Notes: generated by a model from the letters alone, not told the origin. A stretch of 64,000 bases of DNA from Marchantia polymorpha subsp. ruderalis (GCA_037833965.1 AP031352.1:31188501-31252500); one strand, 5' to 3'; shown: positions 1-12,220, numbered from the stretch's first letter. Translations and numbers: made by a program.

Positions 1-3000
1 CATTTTTTGCAAGTTTAATTTCAAATCAAAGCATCCAGCTTCACATTCAAACTCATAATCTATCAAAGATTAATTTTATGGTCAAATCATGTGCATGGTA
101 TAATTCAATTAAATAATTTTTGTGAACATTCGTTCAAAAAAATCATCAAAATTTTAATGGTAATGGAAATCTATTGCATATATGGTAAATGATAAATGAT
201 AATATCTTAATATTGATATGTGTAAATTTGTTCGTATTAGCCATAAAACTATAAGCTTTATTTCACAGGTAGTGTGCAGTGTTAACATGAATCGTTATTT
301 TTATGTTTCAAATTAAATTAATTGCCCATTAAATTATTGATAACATAAATGATATTGCCAAAAAATTGGTCAAATTTTACATTAATTTTGTTTAACTTAT
401 CTAGCACAAATTGAATATGTCGTTTTTTTTGCCATATGAACTTCTTTTAATTTTTTTCTTTGTGAATTTTCAATTCAACATAAACATTGTCTACTTTAAA
501 ATTTATCAACTAGAATATAACTGCAACTCACTTCTAGAATTTTTCTTATTATGTGAAATTGTTTTTTTTGCCTAACTGAACATACTAATGAAATTTAAGG
601 ATTCTTTTTTTAATGTATAAAGAACAATCACATATATTTTTTGCAAATATTCATGATTTTTGAAATCATCAAATCTTCCATTATATTGTCTACAAGCGTA
701 CTTCAACTCATCTAAAAACTTTAAATCATATAAAACGCAAATATTTTGATCATTTTTATCATAAATTTTTAACTTCTATCATTTAAATTGAATTTTTCAA
801 AAAATTCTTGTGCAACTGTTGTGACAACTTGAATCAGATTCAATAATGCAACAAGTGCATCAATCGATGAAATTGAAATATGTTTTAGGTCTCATGAAAT
901 ATCCTTGTTGCACTTTACATCATTTTGTTGTTACAACACACAAAAAACTCTCATCTTTGCTTTGAAATTTTGAAATTATTTTATTGTTGATTTTTTTAAG
1001 TTTTACATTTAGTTGCAATTAAAAAAGATTTATCTTTGAATTGACTCTTAATTTATAACTCAAAACTTCATTTCATGCTATATAGCAAAATGTCACTCAG
1101 ATTTTTTGATGATTCTGATATAGAAAACAATGTTTATATTTGTTGAGTTCAATTAAAAGCCATCATCATACATCACAAATTTTAAAATAGATTAATTAAA
1201 AAAATATTTTTGAAGAATTCATTAATTTAATTTGATAATTTTTTTAATAAATGATTTTGATTTTGATTGATTTGAAATTGTTATACCTAGGTAATAATTA
1301 GTAGTGATAATTTTTTCACTTTATTTTTCGTTCATTTCCATGTTTACTATTATAAGTCTTTGGGGTGCCAGGCAAAGGAAAATCAAAGCAGGGTATGAAT
1401 TAAAATTATTCTTATCCATATATGACTCCAAAGATATTTTTAACATTTGAAAAAAAGGTTTTTATGAACTATCAACTATGAAGACTATGAAATAAAGATC
1501 AAATGAAAAAACTGATTTAAAAATGTTTTTTCAGAGTTCAATATAGTATGTCATAAATTTTCAATATTATATTCTTTGAATATATTGATGATTCATTCTA
1601 TTTATGAATGAATCAAAGATTGGAAAATTCATTTATTTTCATCTCAAATTTTATGATGATATTTAAACTGGCTACAAAATATTTCATTTTTCAAATTTGT
1701 TTCACTTGTATGAAAATTTATTAATCCTTAGTATTAAAAATAAAAAAATAAATATTTAACAAATTAAAAAAAATTGAATGAAAAAATCATTAAAACAAAG
1801 AATCTGAGAAATTTAAATAACTCAATTACCAGAATTCGTTAAAAAAAATAGAACAGAAAATCATCTAACAAATATCTTCTTTTAAAAACCTACAATCCAT
1901 AAGAAAATTTGGTTATCAACTTAATTCAATAAAAAATTGTTCATAAATTAATACATTTTAGAATAGGATCTTACCTGTAAAATTAAAAAAAATATTTTCT
2001 TCTCATTATTAATAAAAATTTAATAATTAAAAAATTTTTTTATCAAACCAACTTGATTTACTTTGTAATTAACAGACTTCTCATTCAACTAAACAATATT
2101 GTTGTAAATTGAAACAGAATCGAAAATTTGAAAAAAATCGTAACCCTGCTTGTTATAATTCATCAATGTACGAATCAATCTCCTTTTTAAGATCAGAAGA
2201 TTTTTCAATTAAGTTTGGCTAAGAATTATTCATATTCATTTTGATTTTGACACATTCTGTTTTTTCAATGAAATAAAAAATATTATCCTTAGCTATAAAA
2301 AATTCTAAAAGAAAAATCTAGTTTTGAATCCAAATAATAAATCCATTTTTTAACTTCTCATTTTGCAATTATGATTGTACATCAATTTCTTATTTTTAGC
2401 TTTAATTATAAATTTATGGATTTATAATGCATTCAACATTCCATTTTGATTGATTGTATTATTATCACTATATAACAGAAATTATGAAAAAAGATATTTG
2501 TTTTACTTATTTTCAAAGCTTTGTGACTAAAATTTATTTTAAGTTACAAATTCTCTAAACTTCACCTTTAAACGCATCAAATTCAAGTACATGTACAGTT
2601 AGTTATATTTTTTGTGATAAAAGTATTGCTTATAAATCTCAGAAAATAAGCAGAATTTTTAATTAACAATTTTGCTATATTCAACTCTATAAGCGTTGAA
2701 ATAACAATACTTATAGCTTTTTCTATATTTTTATATTTTTTAGAATAGAAGGTGTAAGTCTCAATGACTTGTCTATACATAAACTTTCAATTAATCTGCC
2801 ACTTGCAACTCTCACAAATGACTTTCCTTGTAATTGTATAAGTAAGGACTTTTCCAGTTTTTCAACAAACATGTTGCCTTCTATTGCCTCTAAACTTGTC
2901 CTCTGAGTTATTTGGTTAGATGAAAATTCAAAGCTTGTATTTTGCACGTGCATGAAAAAATGCTGTTGAAAATTTATCGTTATTCACAATATGATAGCTT

Positions 3001-4650
3001 TTGCTTATCAATTATTTTAAACTAGTTTCACTTTGAATTATGTGTTTCAAATCGTAAAGTTTGTGTGCTCTTAAGTACTGTGTCAGTTTTCCGGATTGAA
3101 CTGGACCACTAGATATCATAACCAGTATTAAAATACCTGTAGCTAATTGTACGGGCGATGATTGAGCTGCTTCACTGATTTTAATCTTGATATATGAGGA
3201 ACTTTCAATTGTCTAACAATATACAAAATGATGAGGCTGTGAACATTTGAACATATGTAAATTAATATTTGATTGAAAAATCTTGAAATTAATTTACTAG
3301 AAAAAAAATTTCAGATATTTTTTTAATTTTATATATGTCATGCCAATCATTTAGATTGAATGAATCCTTATCTTAGACTTTATTTCCAAATTGCATTATC
3401 AACTTTATTGCTTTAAAGCACAAGAGTAAAGATGAATAATAAAACTCAGATGCAATATGAAAATAAAACGTGTTTAATTCGGATGTGAACATAAAATAGA
3501 GATGAATAAAGCAGGAATAACTTTTTAGGTTAAATTTGTTTGAGAGAGAAGAAATTTTAATTGAATGTGATGGATGAAAACTTAAAAAAATTATCCCGGT
3601 TGATTTATGATGTTCTTTTCTTCTGTAAGGCACAATTATTTTGTTCTAAAAATATTGAATTTATCATTAGTTTGACATCTTGTTTAATCTCAATCTTCGA
3701 AGTTTTTTTTCAGAATGGAACTGCAACGAGACACGTATCATATTAAATTTTTATCAAAATAAGCCGTGCAGTTGTGATGCATGAACTTCTCTATCTATCT
3801 TGGTTCTCTTTGTTATAATGTCTCCACGTCATTGATACCTTTATCTGTTTCTTACCAAGGTACCTATTTCTCTTGGAATTGCGATCTTCGACACATCTCT
3901 TACTTTCTCTAACACCTGGAATACATAAGAATTATGAATTGACGTATTAAACATGCATGTATGTAAGACCTCTGTATTTTCAGAAATTTTCGTTATCCAA
4001 TTCAGATGTTTGCAGATCAAGCTATCCGTTGACATATGACTATGGATGCAAAGGATTCAGGGCGGATAGTTCTATGGATGACAATGGAAAATGGTTGTGA
4101 ACTGAGAGAACTTTTGAAGATTGTGTAATCTTAAGGAACATATTCGAGAATATATTTTGTTTTTTAAATTTCATACAAACCTAGTATACAAACATAATTT
4201 TGTAAAAAAAATAAAAGTCAACTCAATAGCAGCTTTTATGTTAGACACGTAAACATCAAGGTTAAAAGTACTGAGTGTAATTTCTGTTCAGATCACGTCT
4301 TTCAATAGAGGAGATTTCCCAAAGATGTATTATAATGCAATCGAATATGAAGAAGTCGCTGGAATTATAATCAACGCGTTGTTATGAATAAGTAGCTATC
4401 GCTGTGTATGTGTGCTCGATCCTTGAATAAACTAAAGAAATTTAATCTTTTAAACTTCTCTATATGCTTTTGTATGGAAAAGACAGGTTTCATTCTATCT
4501 CAGGACCTTTTTAAGTTGTAAAATAAACTTGAATTATTTATATTTAGAATTTTTGAGGTAATAGTCACTTGTCTTGATTGCTTTGTCTTAAACGAGATCA
4601 AAGCAGCTGTGCGAGTTGACATTTATTAGTATACATGCGGAAGAGATAAA
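1..4650. other. AT-rich intergenic block, no firm gene
   Basis: This stretch is strongly AT-rich with many A and T runs and stops in every frame. I recognise no gene, RNA or element ends. The only coding-like patch is on the minus strand at about 2723-2953, roughly 75 codons without a stop and with a mixed, non-repetitive composition (EAIEGNMFVEKLEKSLL and similar), but I cannot place it in a family. It is most likely decayed transposon sequence like the other AT-rich blocks. Confidence 0.5.
2723..2953 (-). pseudogene. Unrecognised coding-like remnant
   Basis: An open frame of about 76 codons on the minus strand, longer than expected in such AT-rich DNA. The translation has a balanced mix of charged and hydrophobic residues and no low-complexity bias. 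There is no recognisable motif, no clear start context and no splice-flanked partner exon. It could be a fragment of a transposon protein or chance. Function unknown. Confidence 0.2.
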
Positions 4651-4651
4651 T

Positions 4652-4723
4652 GAAGGCATAGGTAGTTGGTAGAGCAGAGGACTAAAAATCCTAGTGGCAC
4701 CAGTTCAAATGTGGTTTCTGGAA
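4652..4723 (+). pseudogene. Plastid-derived trnF(GAA) pseudogene (NUPT)
   Basis: The sequence follows the chloroplast tRNA-Phe gene almost end to end. The D-arm (AGTTGGTAGAGCAGAGGA), the anticodon stem (GAGGACT...ATCCT), the variable region and the T-arm (CACCAGTTCAAATGTGG) are all recognisable. The anticodon position has changed from GAA to AAA, one base of the D-arm is missing, and both acceptor-stem strands carry substitutions so they no longer pair well. It is therefore a nuclear copy of plastid DNA (or a tRNA-derived relic), not a working tRNA. The flanks are not obviously plastid, so the transferred piece is small or heavily decayed. The family match is based on my memory of the plastid trnF sequence. 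Confidence 0.8.
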
Positions 4724-7589
4724 GATCTCTACGTTGAAGTTAAATCTATAAGGGCTTAAATTACTGTAATTACAATCTGAGTTTCAAAACATTAAAAACA
4801 CTTTTTGTCCGCTTTTTCGAAAATAATTATCTTCTAGTTGACACTGTTTCCTACTTCTGTTTAGATAAAGAACATCTTGTAAAATATTTAAGTCAGTTAC
4901 GATATTATCTTTGTGTTATGGCAATACTGGGCAACTATGAGGCATTCAAAAAATTGGGCGGTTTCGTAATATGAAAATGAAAAAACACATCGAATATCTG
5001 CACTATTCTGGCAGTCGAAAGTAAATAAAACATGTTGGATAGACTAGACATTTACTTTCATGGATTCAATATGACCTATACAGCAAGAAGACCAGAAAAG
5101 CGACGGAAGTATTTGGAAAGACCGGGTGGTCAAGGAGAAGGGAGGATTGTCGTCCACGGGAAGGAAGGACAAACTAGCAAGGGAAAAATTGGGTCGGCCA
5201 AATGATTTTAGCTTTGAACCTTCTAAATTGTAATGAAATGTGAATTTACCCTAGACGACCTCGGAATAGAAGCGGAATGAAGTCTTTTGTTTTTCCATCT
5301 CACGAGATGTTTAAGAGCATGACCGAAGTCGGAAAATCTACGGTGGTCGTGAGATCATTCGTGTGCTTGATCTATACACATTTATGAAGCTTTATACTTC
5401 CTGTTGGCATTCGATAATGAAGGTCAAGAGTCACGATAAATGTAGACGAAAATCCTCAATTCGAGTTTGACACTTGAATCTGAGCTAACATTCGGCTGAC
5501 ACTCGAGCTGTGCGTCTCGGGTGGCGAAGATGATGACCAGCTAGAGCAAACCAGTTACCAGTATAGATCATTAGCAGAATGTGTGGCACCAGACGATCTG
5601 CCGACTGATCTTAAAGCCATCCGTCAATACCATCGGTGTTTACTATTCTCAGTCCGTATGGAGAAATTAAAAAAACGCGTGAAGAAGGAATGGAATGAGA
5701 AGGCGTGATTTTTGTCCTTACCTGAGAACTTAACTTGTCGCTGTCAAAAAAGGGCCCATGTGGACCCGGTGGGTATAGTAACATTGGAGTCGGGTCCCCT
5801 CATCTCGTGATCTCGATGGGAGCCCTACACGGTATTGTGTATACGACGCGAAAAGTGATTGCAATCACAATCAATGCTGGACATGTGCATCCCATCCACA
5901 ATTGTAATCCTCCTCTCTCAGCATGCGAAACATCGCAGCAGCTGCTGGCAGCAGCACCCTCCCTTTCGGTAGGCCCCATTCAATCCACTTTCCTCAATGT
6001 ACTTCCACTGTCCTCGTCCTGCTCCTCGAAGTTCCGAAGGCTTCATTGACTTGCACGTCTTTTGAGGTGGGTATGGCAAATTACGACGTCGAGCGACACA
6101 GATTACATGTGACAGATACTCAATACTTCTCCATGTGCTCTAACGGTATACTAGCCTGGAGTTGCACAATGCACTGTACTTTAGGCTTCTTGGATTCAAC
6201 ATAAACAGTTTCCTCTCTGATTTCTGACGTATGCCACAGACGTAGTCAATAAGGCATGTTTGTCAAATCATAGTCTCGATCTTCAATAGAGCAAAGATCA
6301 CAACCATTATGTTGTTACGTGAACGCATGGAATGCTATGCTGTTATAGAAGCCCAACATCCTCCAAGCTTTCAGAAGCATGCACTTAATGCGGGCGAAGC
6401 TGCACCTTCAATCAGAACGCGCTCATTTGCAGTACATGCCGCAATGATAACACGTACTTGCTCCACAGCTAATAACGGTAGTCATCCTTCCGGCCAAGTG
6501 AGCTACTGTGGCTTTCATATTACCCCGTAGAAGTTGACGCATGTGATCGCAAGCACAACCCCTGCCTATTCACAACGTTATCCCCTGCTGCAGTAGGCCC
6601 CTTCGCATCCTCGACAACCATTTCTAGTCACAAAACTCTTGTGGGTCTCATTTTCTGCAAGGAGATAGTAAACGTTGTTAGTGACAATTGTCAGTGAAGC
6701 TCAAGACAGGTATCGTCCAGCGAGCTTTGTTCTGGCCTCTGGGATCTTGCTTGGTTTCAGTTGGGTGGTAAGGAAATGTGCATGCACATCATCTGGCACA
6801 AAGTGCTTAAAGACTGCTCCGTGCATGGACCATGTGATCGAATTTCGCCAGTCCTTTGATCTTGCACTTTATTGAACTGTGACATATTGGTGAGAGTACG
6901 AAGTACTTGATCAAGTTCTCGAAAATCGAAGTGGAAGATCTGGAGGCTGTGAAATTCTTCCCTGTATTTAGTCGATCTAGATTTCAGGTGAAGAATATCC
7001 TGTGACAGTGACTCAATTTTTGCTCGTCCTCATGAGATACCGAGTGTAATATTCGGCAAGTGTTGAAGAGCTGGGAAAGTTGTGACTATACAAAGATCGA
7101 CAGAAGTTGATGTCCAGGAAGGAAAAGTAAAATAATCTATCACTTTGCAGGTAATGACCAGATGTGCGTTACGCGATCAGCCAATGCTATAGGCAACGCG
7201 CTGCATCGAGGATATGTCATGATGATTGAAATACTGTATCCCCAAACCAGAACGCAACCCCTTCTACCGTAATATTTAACTTAGAATTCTTGCTTTTGTG
7301 ACAGAGTAATCATCAAATCGTATCTTCGGTATGTATGAATGTGTACAGGAGGAATGTCAGTGAGACAGAAGAAACGAAACGACCGACATGGAGTTTGCGC
7401 TTTTGATGGGGTTGTCAGTTCGATGCTACGGCGATGGAAGCTGTACACTTATTTGGCTCCTTGCAAATGTGAACTTTTGACAGAAGGCGGACTCCACTCT
7501 GTCTGACGTCCAAGACACCCATGCTGTCGCTACGATCAGATCAATCATGAGACTGAGCAGAACGAATATCTAGGAATGTAGCACAGAAG
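4724..7589. other. Mid-GC region without a recognisable gene
   Basis: Base composition rises to near-balanced here, as in the gene islands, yet no frame gives a protein I can name. The longest plus-strand frames (5735-6049, 5923-6204, 6309-6530) overlap each other and lack family motifs or convincing splice partners. A GP-GG-like patch near 5755 hints at a jacalin-type start, but the rest does not follow. It could be intergenic, a non-coding transcript or a decayed gene. Confidence 0.4.
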
Positions 7590-9332
7590 TTACGTGTAGA
7601 GGCCAGAATTGACGTACTTGAAAGGGGTTTGTATTTGGAAAACGTCGCTAACCATCAGCCCACGGCCACATTCGATCTCTCCGCCTGAACACACGTTGTC
7701 ATGATTTCCTGCAAAGGTGTCACGATATACGATTCTGGAGTGTTTTTCTACAGCTGTTCTGCACTCGAGGCGGAAGAAGAGAAACTTCTGGTGACGTGAT
7801 GGAGACTCACGCATGCATGTTTTAATGCATGGAAGCATGTTCCTGTTAAGATTACCTTCAGTCGGAAGCCTCACTTGAAGGAGCAGCGGAACGGCCATGC
7901 GTGGGAATGGTGAAACAATTTTCTCTTCGTAGCCACGAGTCAGGCACGAACAAAGGGAAGAAGAGAACGCAACCATCCGACAATGAATGAAGAGTCAGAG
8001 ATGGCAAAAATTCCATCGGCGTCTGACCAGAAAAAAGTTAGGACATTCAGTAAGTCCATTGACTGCCAGAATAGCTATGCATAACAGCTTCATCAAATTT
8101 CACGTAATATCTGAGCGGTTTGTCGAGGCGGACTCGTGAGTTGTTGATATATCGACCTGGTGGAGACATTTGACAATCAAAATCTAGTACACAATCAAAC
8201 CTTTCCTTGATCATCATCGCCTGAGCTAGTAGAAAGTTGTCTTCACTGCCCCTTCCCATCCCTCCCTGCAGCGTCCGCGGCATCAACCTTCTGAGGAGCT
8301 AATTTCAAGCAAGATTCAGCGTGGATAGTTCTAAGAGAAGATTTGTCAGTTCCATTTTAATTTATGCCGATTGGGCTGGTCATTACGCACGAGAATATTT
8401 GATTGATCTGATCACTACAACATTCATTTCTTCTTCTGAATCAATGGACTGGGTTAGTGATTTGAAACCGAGATGGCAATAGGCCGCGAGCTAAGTGGTT
8501 GTTCTACTCGGCTTGAGGTTCGAGGTAATGAATAGTCTTCAAAGCTCCATTTCTCCTCTTCGCTTCATGGTTTTTGTCAACTGTGCCACCTCACTTGCCG
8601 TCATTTTCATCCACGGAACCTTTGAAGCGTACGATTATAGACGTCAATCACACGACACACCGCAACACAAATATTATCATAGCGGTTGCCGTGAATAGTT
8701 TGCACAATGAGCAAGTCTCGAGGAGTACTCATCGAGATAACTTTATCGCTCTAGTACCTCTTACCGTAACTGTTACACGCGTGCTAATACATCAGTACAG
8801 CAGCTGATTTCGGGAGAAACCATCGAAAGAGCTCGGGTGGAATTCTGCAGATGATTGCTGCAGGCCTGGACACAGGCAAAATGTGACTGTTTTATCCAAT
8901 GCTCGGGCGCGCATGGACCGATGAACTCACTCGCACTTTTCGCGTCACACGTGGGACAGAAGCTGGCAAGCACTGTCGACATATTCCGTCTGAGCACATC
9001 CTATTTGGTAGAGGCCGAGACGACCTATTCCTCCTCTCGCGTATATTCCGACCCATCGCTAACGACAACGAGATGCTCCTTCCAGCTTCCATCTTACCAT
9101 GTCGAGCATAGCATTTAACGATTATACAATGAGCATCGGCCTGAACATCGCAACTGATCAGCAATTGCCACACCGGGCAAGTGCCAAGATTACACTTCTT
9201 GTCATCGAAATCCAGGAGAATATTGATGCGTCCAGCGCTTGCTGAACAATGGTATACGAGTCCCCGCTCAGTCCATCCACGGTGACCATCCAACAGAATT
9301 TGTCTACCATCATTCATTAGTTTAACACTCAC
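7590..9332 (-). other. Unrecognised exon-like frames, minus strand
   Basis: Three open stretches lie on the minus strand: 8892-9332 (continuous frame, about 146 codons), 8047-8286 (about 79) and 7590-7976 (about 128). The first contains a candidate splice donor (CATG then GTAAGA) near 9097. The second follows a CGCTGCAG acceptor-like site near 8265 and ends in TGA. Their translations look protein-like (for example WTERGLVYHCSASAGR; MIKERFDCVLDFDC) but match no family I know, and I could not join them in a consistent phase. They may be exons of an unknown gene or chance frames in balanced-GC DNA. Confidence 0.25.
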
Positions 9333-10144
9333 TAGTACAACAATCTCGGAGTCAAATGACGATGTCAGTCACACCACTCACAGACTTTTAGTGCTTCAAA
9401 TTTTGGTTGAACTTGATACCCAAACTGGAATGTTTGAGTTCCGTTTCAGATTGCCCAGAGGAGAAGAGTACATGTGGAAGTCGACGTTCACGGGTTCGCC
9501 AGCTGGTAGCTGACACCACGTCGACAATCTTTCACTTTGATTTGCAAATCTGTATATTTAGCGATGAGTGAACATACGCGTGAACCTAGAGAGCCGTGGC
9601 CCGGTTGCGAGGCGGTATGCGCACGCAGCTCCGGCTTCAGGGGGCGGCTGTTGAAACTTCGTAACAATTCGTTCAGGTAAGGGGTTTGAAAGCGTATAAT
9701 CAATGAGGGCCGTGGAATTCCGTGACTGGACAGATAGAAAAGTGTCACTGGAATATGTCTTCGAACGAACTGCTCTCGCAAAATTCTTTGGCAAGAAAGT
9801 AGAATTGAGGAAGTTTCTCTCGACTTCTTTGGCTTCGAATATTCCAACCTGGAGGGAGCGGGTGTGTGCGGTCGAATCCTGGACCGCACGGATAGTGGCC
9901 AAGTATTCGCCATCGAAGGTTCTGTGCGTGAGCTTCGTGGAACTTGGTATCCTGCTTGCACCCGTAGCCAGGGACCGGAGATGAATAACCTGAACCGAGT
10001 GAGGTGGGGTCACTCGCCACGCATCTGAATCCGGGATTAAATCAGGAAGAAGAATGTCACTTTCTGTTGCAGTGGGTCATCCGGGAGCGCGATGACCCAG
10101 TCCATTGCCTGATATCTTCCATCCAGCGATCGATACAAGACCCG
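9333..10144. other. 3' flank of the HMA-like gene, no separate gene supported
   Basis: Several overlapping minus-strand frames of 90-157 codons occur here (9488-10020), but they overlap one another in different frames and show no family motif. Part of this stretch is probably the 3' untranslated region of the HMA-like gene that ends at 10145. No clear polyadenylation signal was identified. Confidence 0.35.
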
Positions 10145-10572
10145 TCAATTTATCCAAAGTTCGGCTCCCTTTTGCACCTTCCGGACAGTCTTCAACACCT
10201 CTGCGGCTTTCACGTGCCCGGTCACAGTTAATTTCTCCTTCCTCAATTCCATCTTCACCTGCTTGACACCTTCCATTTGCAGCAGCTTGCTCTTCAGCTT
10301 TTGGACTCCAACGTCGGAGCTGAGAGAAACCTTCAATTCGACGGTAGCCTGTGCGGACGAAAGCTGATGTCAGTATATCGCAAAACTACGAAAAGCTTCA
10401 GAGGGCTCCAAACCCCATTCTCTGCATCACGAGAACTCACAGGCAGACGACCTCTCGGTGAACTCAAACGAAATCAATCAGAGAACGACGACGCAAAGAT
10501 TCTTACGGGGTATGCTGTGCGAGAGTCCTGCAAGACGAGCCGGGTCGGGTGCTTGATAGAGCTCGACGCCAT
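10145..10572 (-). CDS. Small HMA-fold protein lacking the metal-binding cysteines
   Basis: Spliced model: 10572-10507 and 10348-10145, joined in phase 0, giving about 89 residues. The intron 10506-10349 begins GTAAGA and ends CGCACAG. Residues 24-85 follow the heavy-metal-associated (HMA/ATX1-like) beta-alpha-beta-beta-alpha-beta pattern: TVELKVSLSSDVGVQKLKSK, then MEGVKQVKMELRKEKLTVTG, then AAEVLKTVRKVQKGAELW. The MxCxxC loop that binds copper or zinc in classic members is replaced by SLSSDVG, so metal binding by that route is not expected. The first 22 residues are Ser/Lys/Arg-containing and could be a weak organelle-targeting segment, which is an inference. A 5' untranslated exon ending at 11498 and an overlapping upstream ORF fit the model. 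The fold call is solid; the role is unknown. Confidence 0.7.
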
Positions 10573-10598
10573 TAAGGAAGATCGGGCAGAATGTTCAT
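10572..10598 (-). promoter_or_regulatory. Upstream ORF whose stop overlaps the HMA-like start codon
   Basis: In the second exon an 8-codon ORF starts at 10598 and stops with TAA at 10574-10572. The last A of that stop is the first base of the main ATG (sequence TAATG). This arrangement is known to permit termination followed by reinitiation. It would make translation of the HMA-like protein depend on reinitiation or leaky scanning, if the splice model is right. Confidence 0.45.
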
Positions 10599-10605
10599 TA
10601 ACCAC

Positions 10606-11497
10606 CTGCAATACAAAACAACCGAACACACAGCGAAGCGAATTGTCAGAAACAGCCTCCGACTCGTTCTACGCATTCTGTGCTAACGAGATCAGGAAAG
10701 CAAAAACTCATCGTACACAGATTGCCATCCTAAAATCCTAACGAGAGCGTGTAATGCCAACCTGGGTGTAGGGTCCTGGCATCCTGGACGCGCGAAGAGT
10801 GCACAGGCAGCTCTGGCGATGCTAGACCGAAGTCCTCTGCCTAGTCTCGAAAACTACACTCTTATCTCGAAGGGGAAACAGATTTCGACTGAGAAAATTG
10901 CGAATTCGAGAGTTCAGACTGGCAACAAACTGCAGAAAGAACGACAGACTCAGAGCAATGCTGAGGCCGTGGGGGCGAAGAGCACTCACGTGAAGAACTG
11001 TAACGAGTCCGGGCAACGAGTCCGAATTATAAGAGAGGCTCCGATCGGCTCCTGGCGAGCGGGACGAAGCGGAGCGCGGAGACTTGAGGTGGTCCCAACT
11101 GCCTCTTGCCTACCCAGCCACTAAGCGGGCGCCGGCTGTGTTTGTTCTGTTCTGCTCGCCGGTCGAGTTTCCCCTCCAGGATCGTCGCTGCTGCCGGCTC
11201 TCGGCTCCTCGACCGGCTCGCGAGCTCGAGATCGTCAAGTCCACGTACACAAACGCGTTCTGCTGATAATTCGGAGCAGCATCCGTATAAAGTAGATGAG
11301 ACTTCCTTGCAAAACGCCAGTAGACGTGGACAGTCGGCCCGCCCCTTTCCCTGGAGTTTCACCGTCGATGTATGTATGTATACCGCGAGAGTAACTTCTA
11401 CGTCGAGCAGTCCAGAGGCGCGTATGTCTACAGTTCTCGAATCCGATCGCCGATCGAGTCCACTCTGAGATCTGCTCGTCTCGCCGGGACCACTCAC
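10606..11497 (-). other. 5'-leader intron of the HMA-like gene
   Basis: The donor CAG|GTGAGT lies at 11498/11497 and the acceptor ATTGCAG|G at 10606/10605, both strong matches to plant splice sites. The exon upstream (about 11580-11498) has no ATG in frame with the HMA coding frame, so I treat it as 5' untranslated. The intron contains a GC-rich stretch with long chance frames on both strands. Confidence 0.5.
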
Positions 11498-11602
11498 CTG
11501 TGCCTTAAGTTGGTGCTTGTGTGAAGGGCGCGCGAGGCCTACTGGCGCAAGGCGGAGGGTGAATACTCGTACGTTGCGGGAGTAGACGACGACCAACCCA
11601 CA

Positions 11603-11612
11603 ACATATATAG
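11603..11612 (-). promoter_or_regulatory. TATA box of the HMA-like gene
   Basis: On the minus strand the sequence CCTATATATG lies about 105 bases upstream of the 5' splice donor at 11498. A start site about 30 bases downstream would give a short 5' untranslated exon. This is the best core-promoter candidate for the gene. Confidence 0.45.
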
Positions 11613-11793
11613 GCGCAGTCGTACGAGTAGGGACCTGGGAGAGGATTGAGGCGACGTGAAAAAGCGTGAAGTTTCCTGGATGGTGGGGGCTTGACATGAA
11701 TGGGGGAGATTCAGAGAATCTTCAGAATGCGGAGAACGCATTCACAAGAAGAAGGCAAGGGGGATGTGGATCATGACATCAGCGTCCGGTTAT

Positions 11794-11803
11794 AAATGGA
11801 CGT
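11794..11803 (+). promoter_or_regulatory. TATA box, divergent from the HMA-like promoter
   Basis: The plus-strand sequence GGTTATAAATGG resembles a plant TATA box and lies about 190 bp from the minus-strand TATA near 11608, so the two would form a bidirectional promoter. It is about 105 bases upstream of the ATG at 11903. Confidence 0.35.
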
Positions 11804-11902
11804 CGAGCACCTACTATTACTACTAGAGCTAGCGACACTCCGCTCTCAAGATTGTAGCATTCCGGAGACCGGGTTAGCGCCTAGTTCCTACCTAACTTAT
11901 CA

Positions 11903-12220
11903 ATGCCAGCAGGCTTGACACAAACCAACTTCATGACCACCATACATACCAGTTCTAGCTACGCGGATCCTCCTCCGGACTCTCTGGAGCTTGTAGAGCA
12001 CTGCAGCGCTCCAGCACTCGAGGCGCGAGGCGGGGGAGGCCGGAGGCCGGGGGCCGGCGAGGTAAAGCACTGCTGCACTCTTGTGCCCTTATCTGGACTG
12101 GGTTACCCTGGTCCCTGGATCCATCGGAATCCGGATTCCGTATGTTCCTTCTTCTTTGGCCTTATCGTTTTACTCTTCTTCTTGCGCTGGCTGGACCCCA
12201 CACACATGTATCTGCTTTAG
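11903..12220 (+). CDS. Candidate small protein with one hydrophobic segment
   Basis: An ATG-initiated frame of 105 codons preceded by a TATA-like site at a sensible distance. Residues 1-60 are polar with a Gly/Arg-rich tract (EARGGGGRRPGAGEV). Residues 80-95 form a strongly hydrophobic stretch (CSFFFGLIVLLFFL) that could be a membrane segment near the C terminus, as in tail-anchored proteins. I recognise no family. Because balanced-GC DNA gives chance frames of this size, the call rests mainly on the promoter position. An intron-containing alternative is possible. Confidence 0.25.
   Translation: MPAGLTQTNFMTTIHTSSSYADPPPDSLELVEHCSAPALEARGGGGRRPGAGEVKHCCTLVPLSGLGYPGPWIHRNPDSVCSFFFGLIVLLFFLRWLDPTHMYLL

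Noticed and set aside
4652..4723. A working tRNA gene
   Set aside because: Acceptor stem mismatched, D-arm base missing and anticodon changed relative to plastid trnF.
5735..6049. Jacalin-like lectin start (GPCGPGGYSN...)
   Set aside because: Only a short Gly-rich patch fits; the following residues do not match the fold's conserved spacing, and no second exon was found.
10277..10741. Plus-strand 154-codon frame
   Set aside because: It lies antisense to the HMA exons and has no motif, so it is best explained as a shadow frame.
11027..11596. Long minus-strand frame (about 189 codons) as the first coding exon of the HMA-like gene
   Set aside because: It has no ATG in frame and runs through a strong GTGAGT donor. 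A downstream exon with an in-phase ATG at 10572 gives a complete protein.
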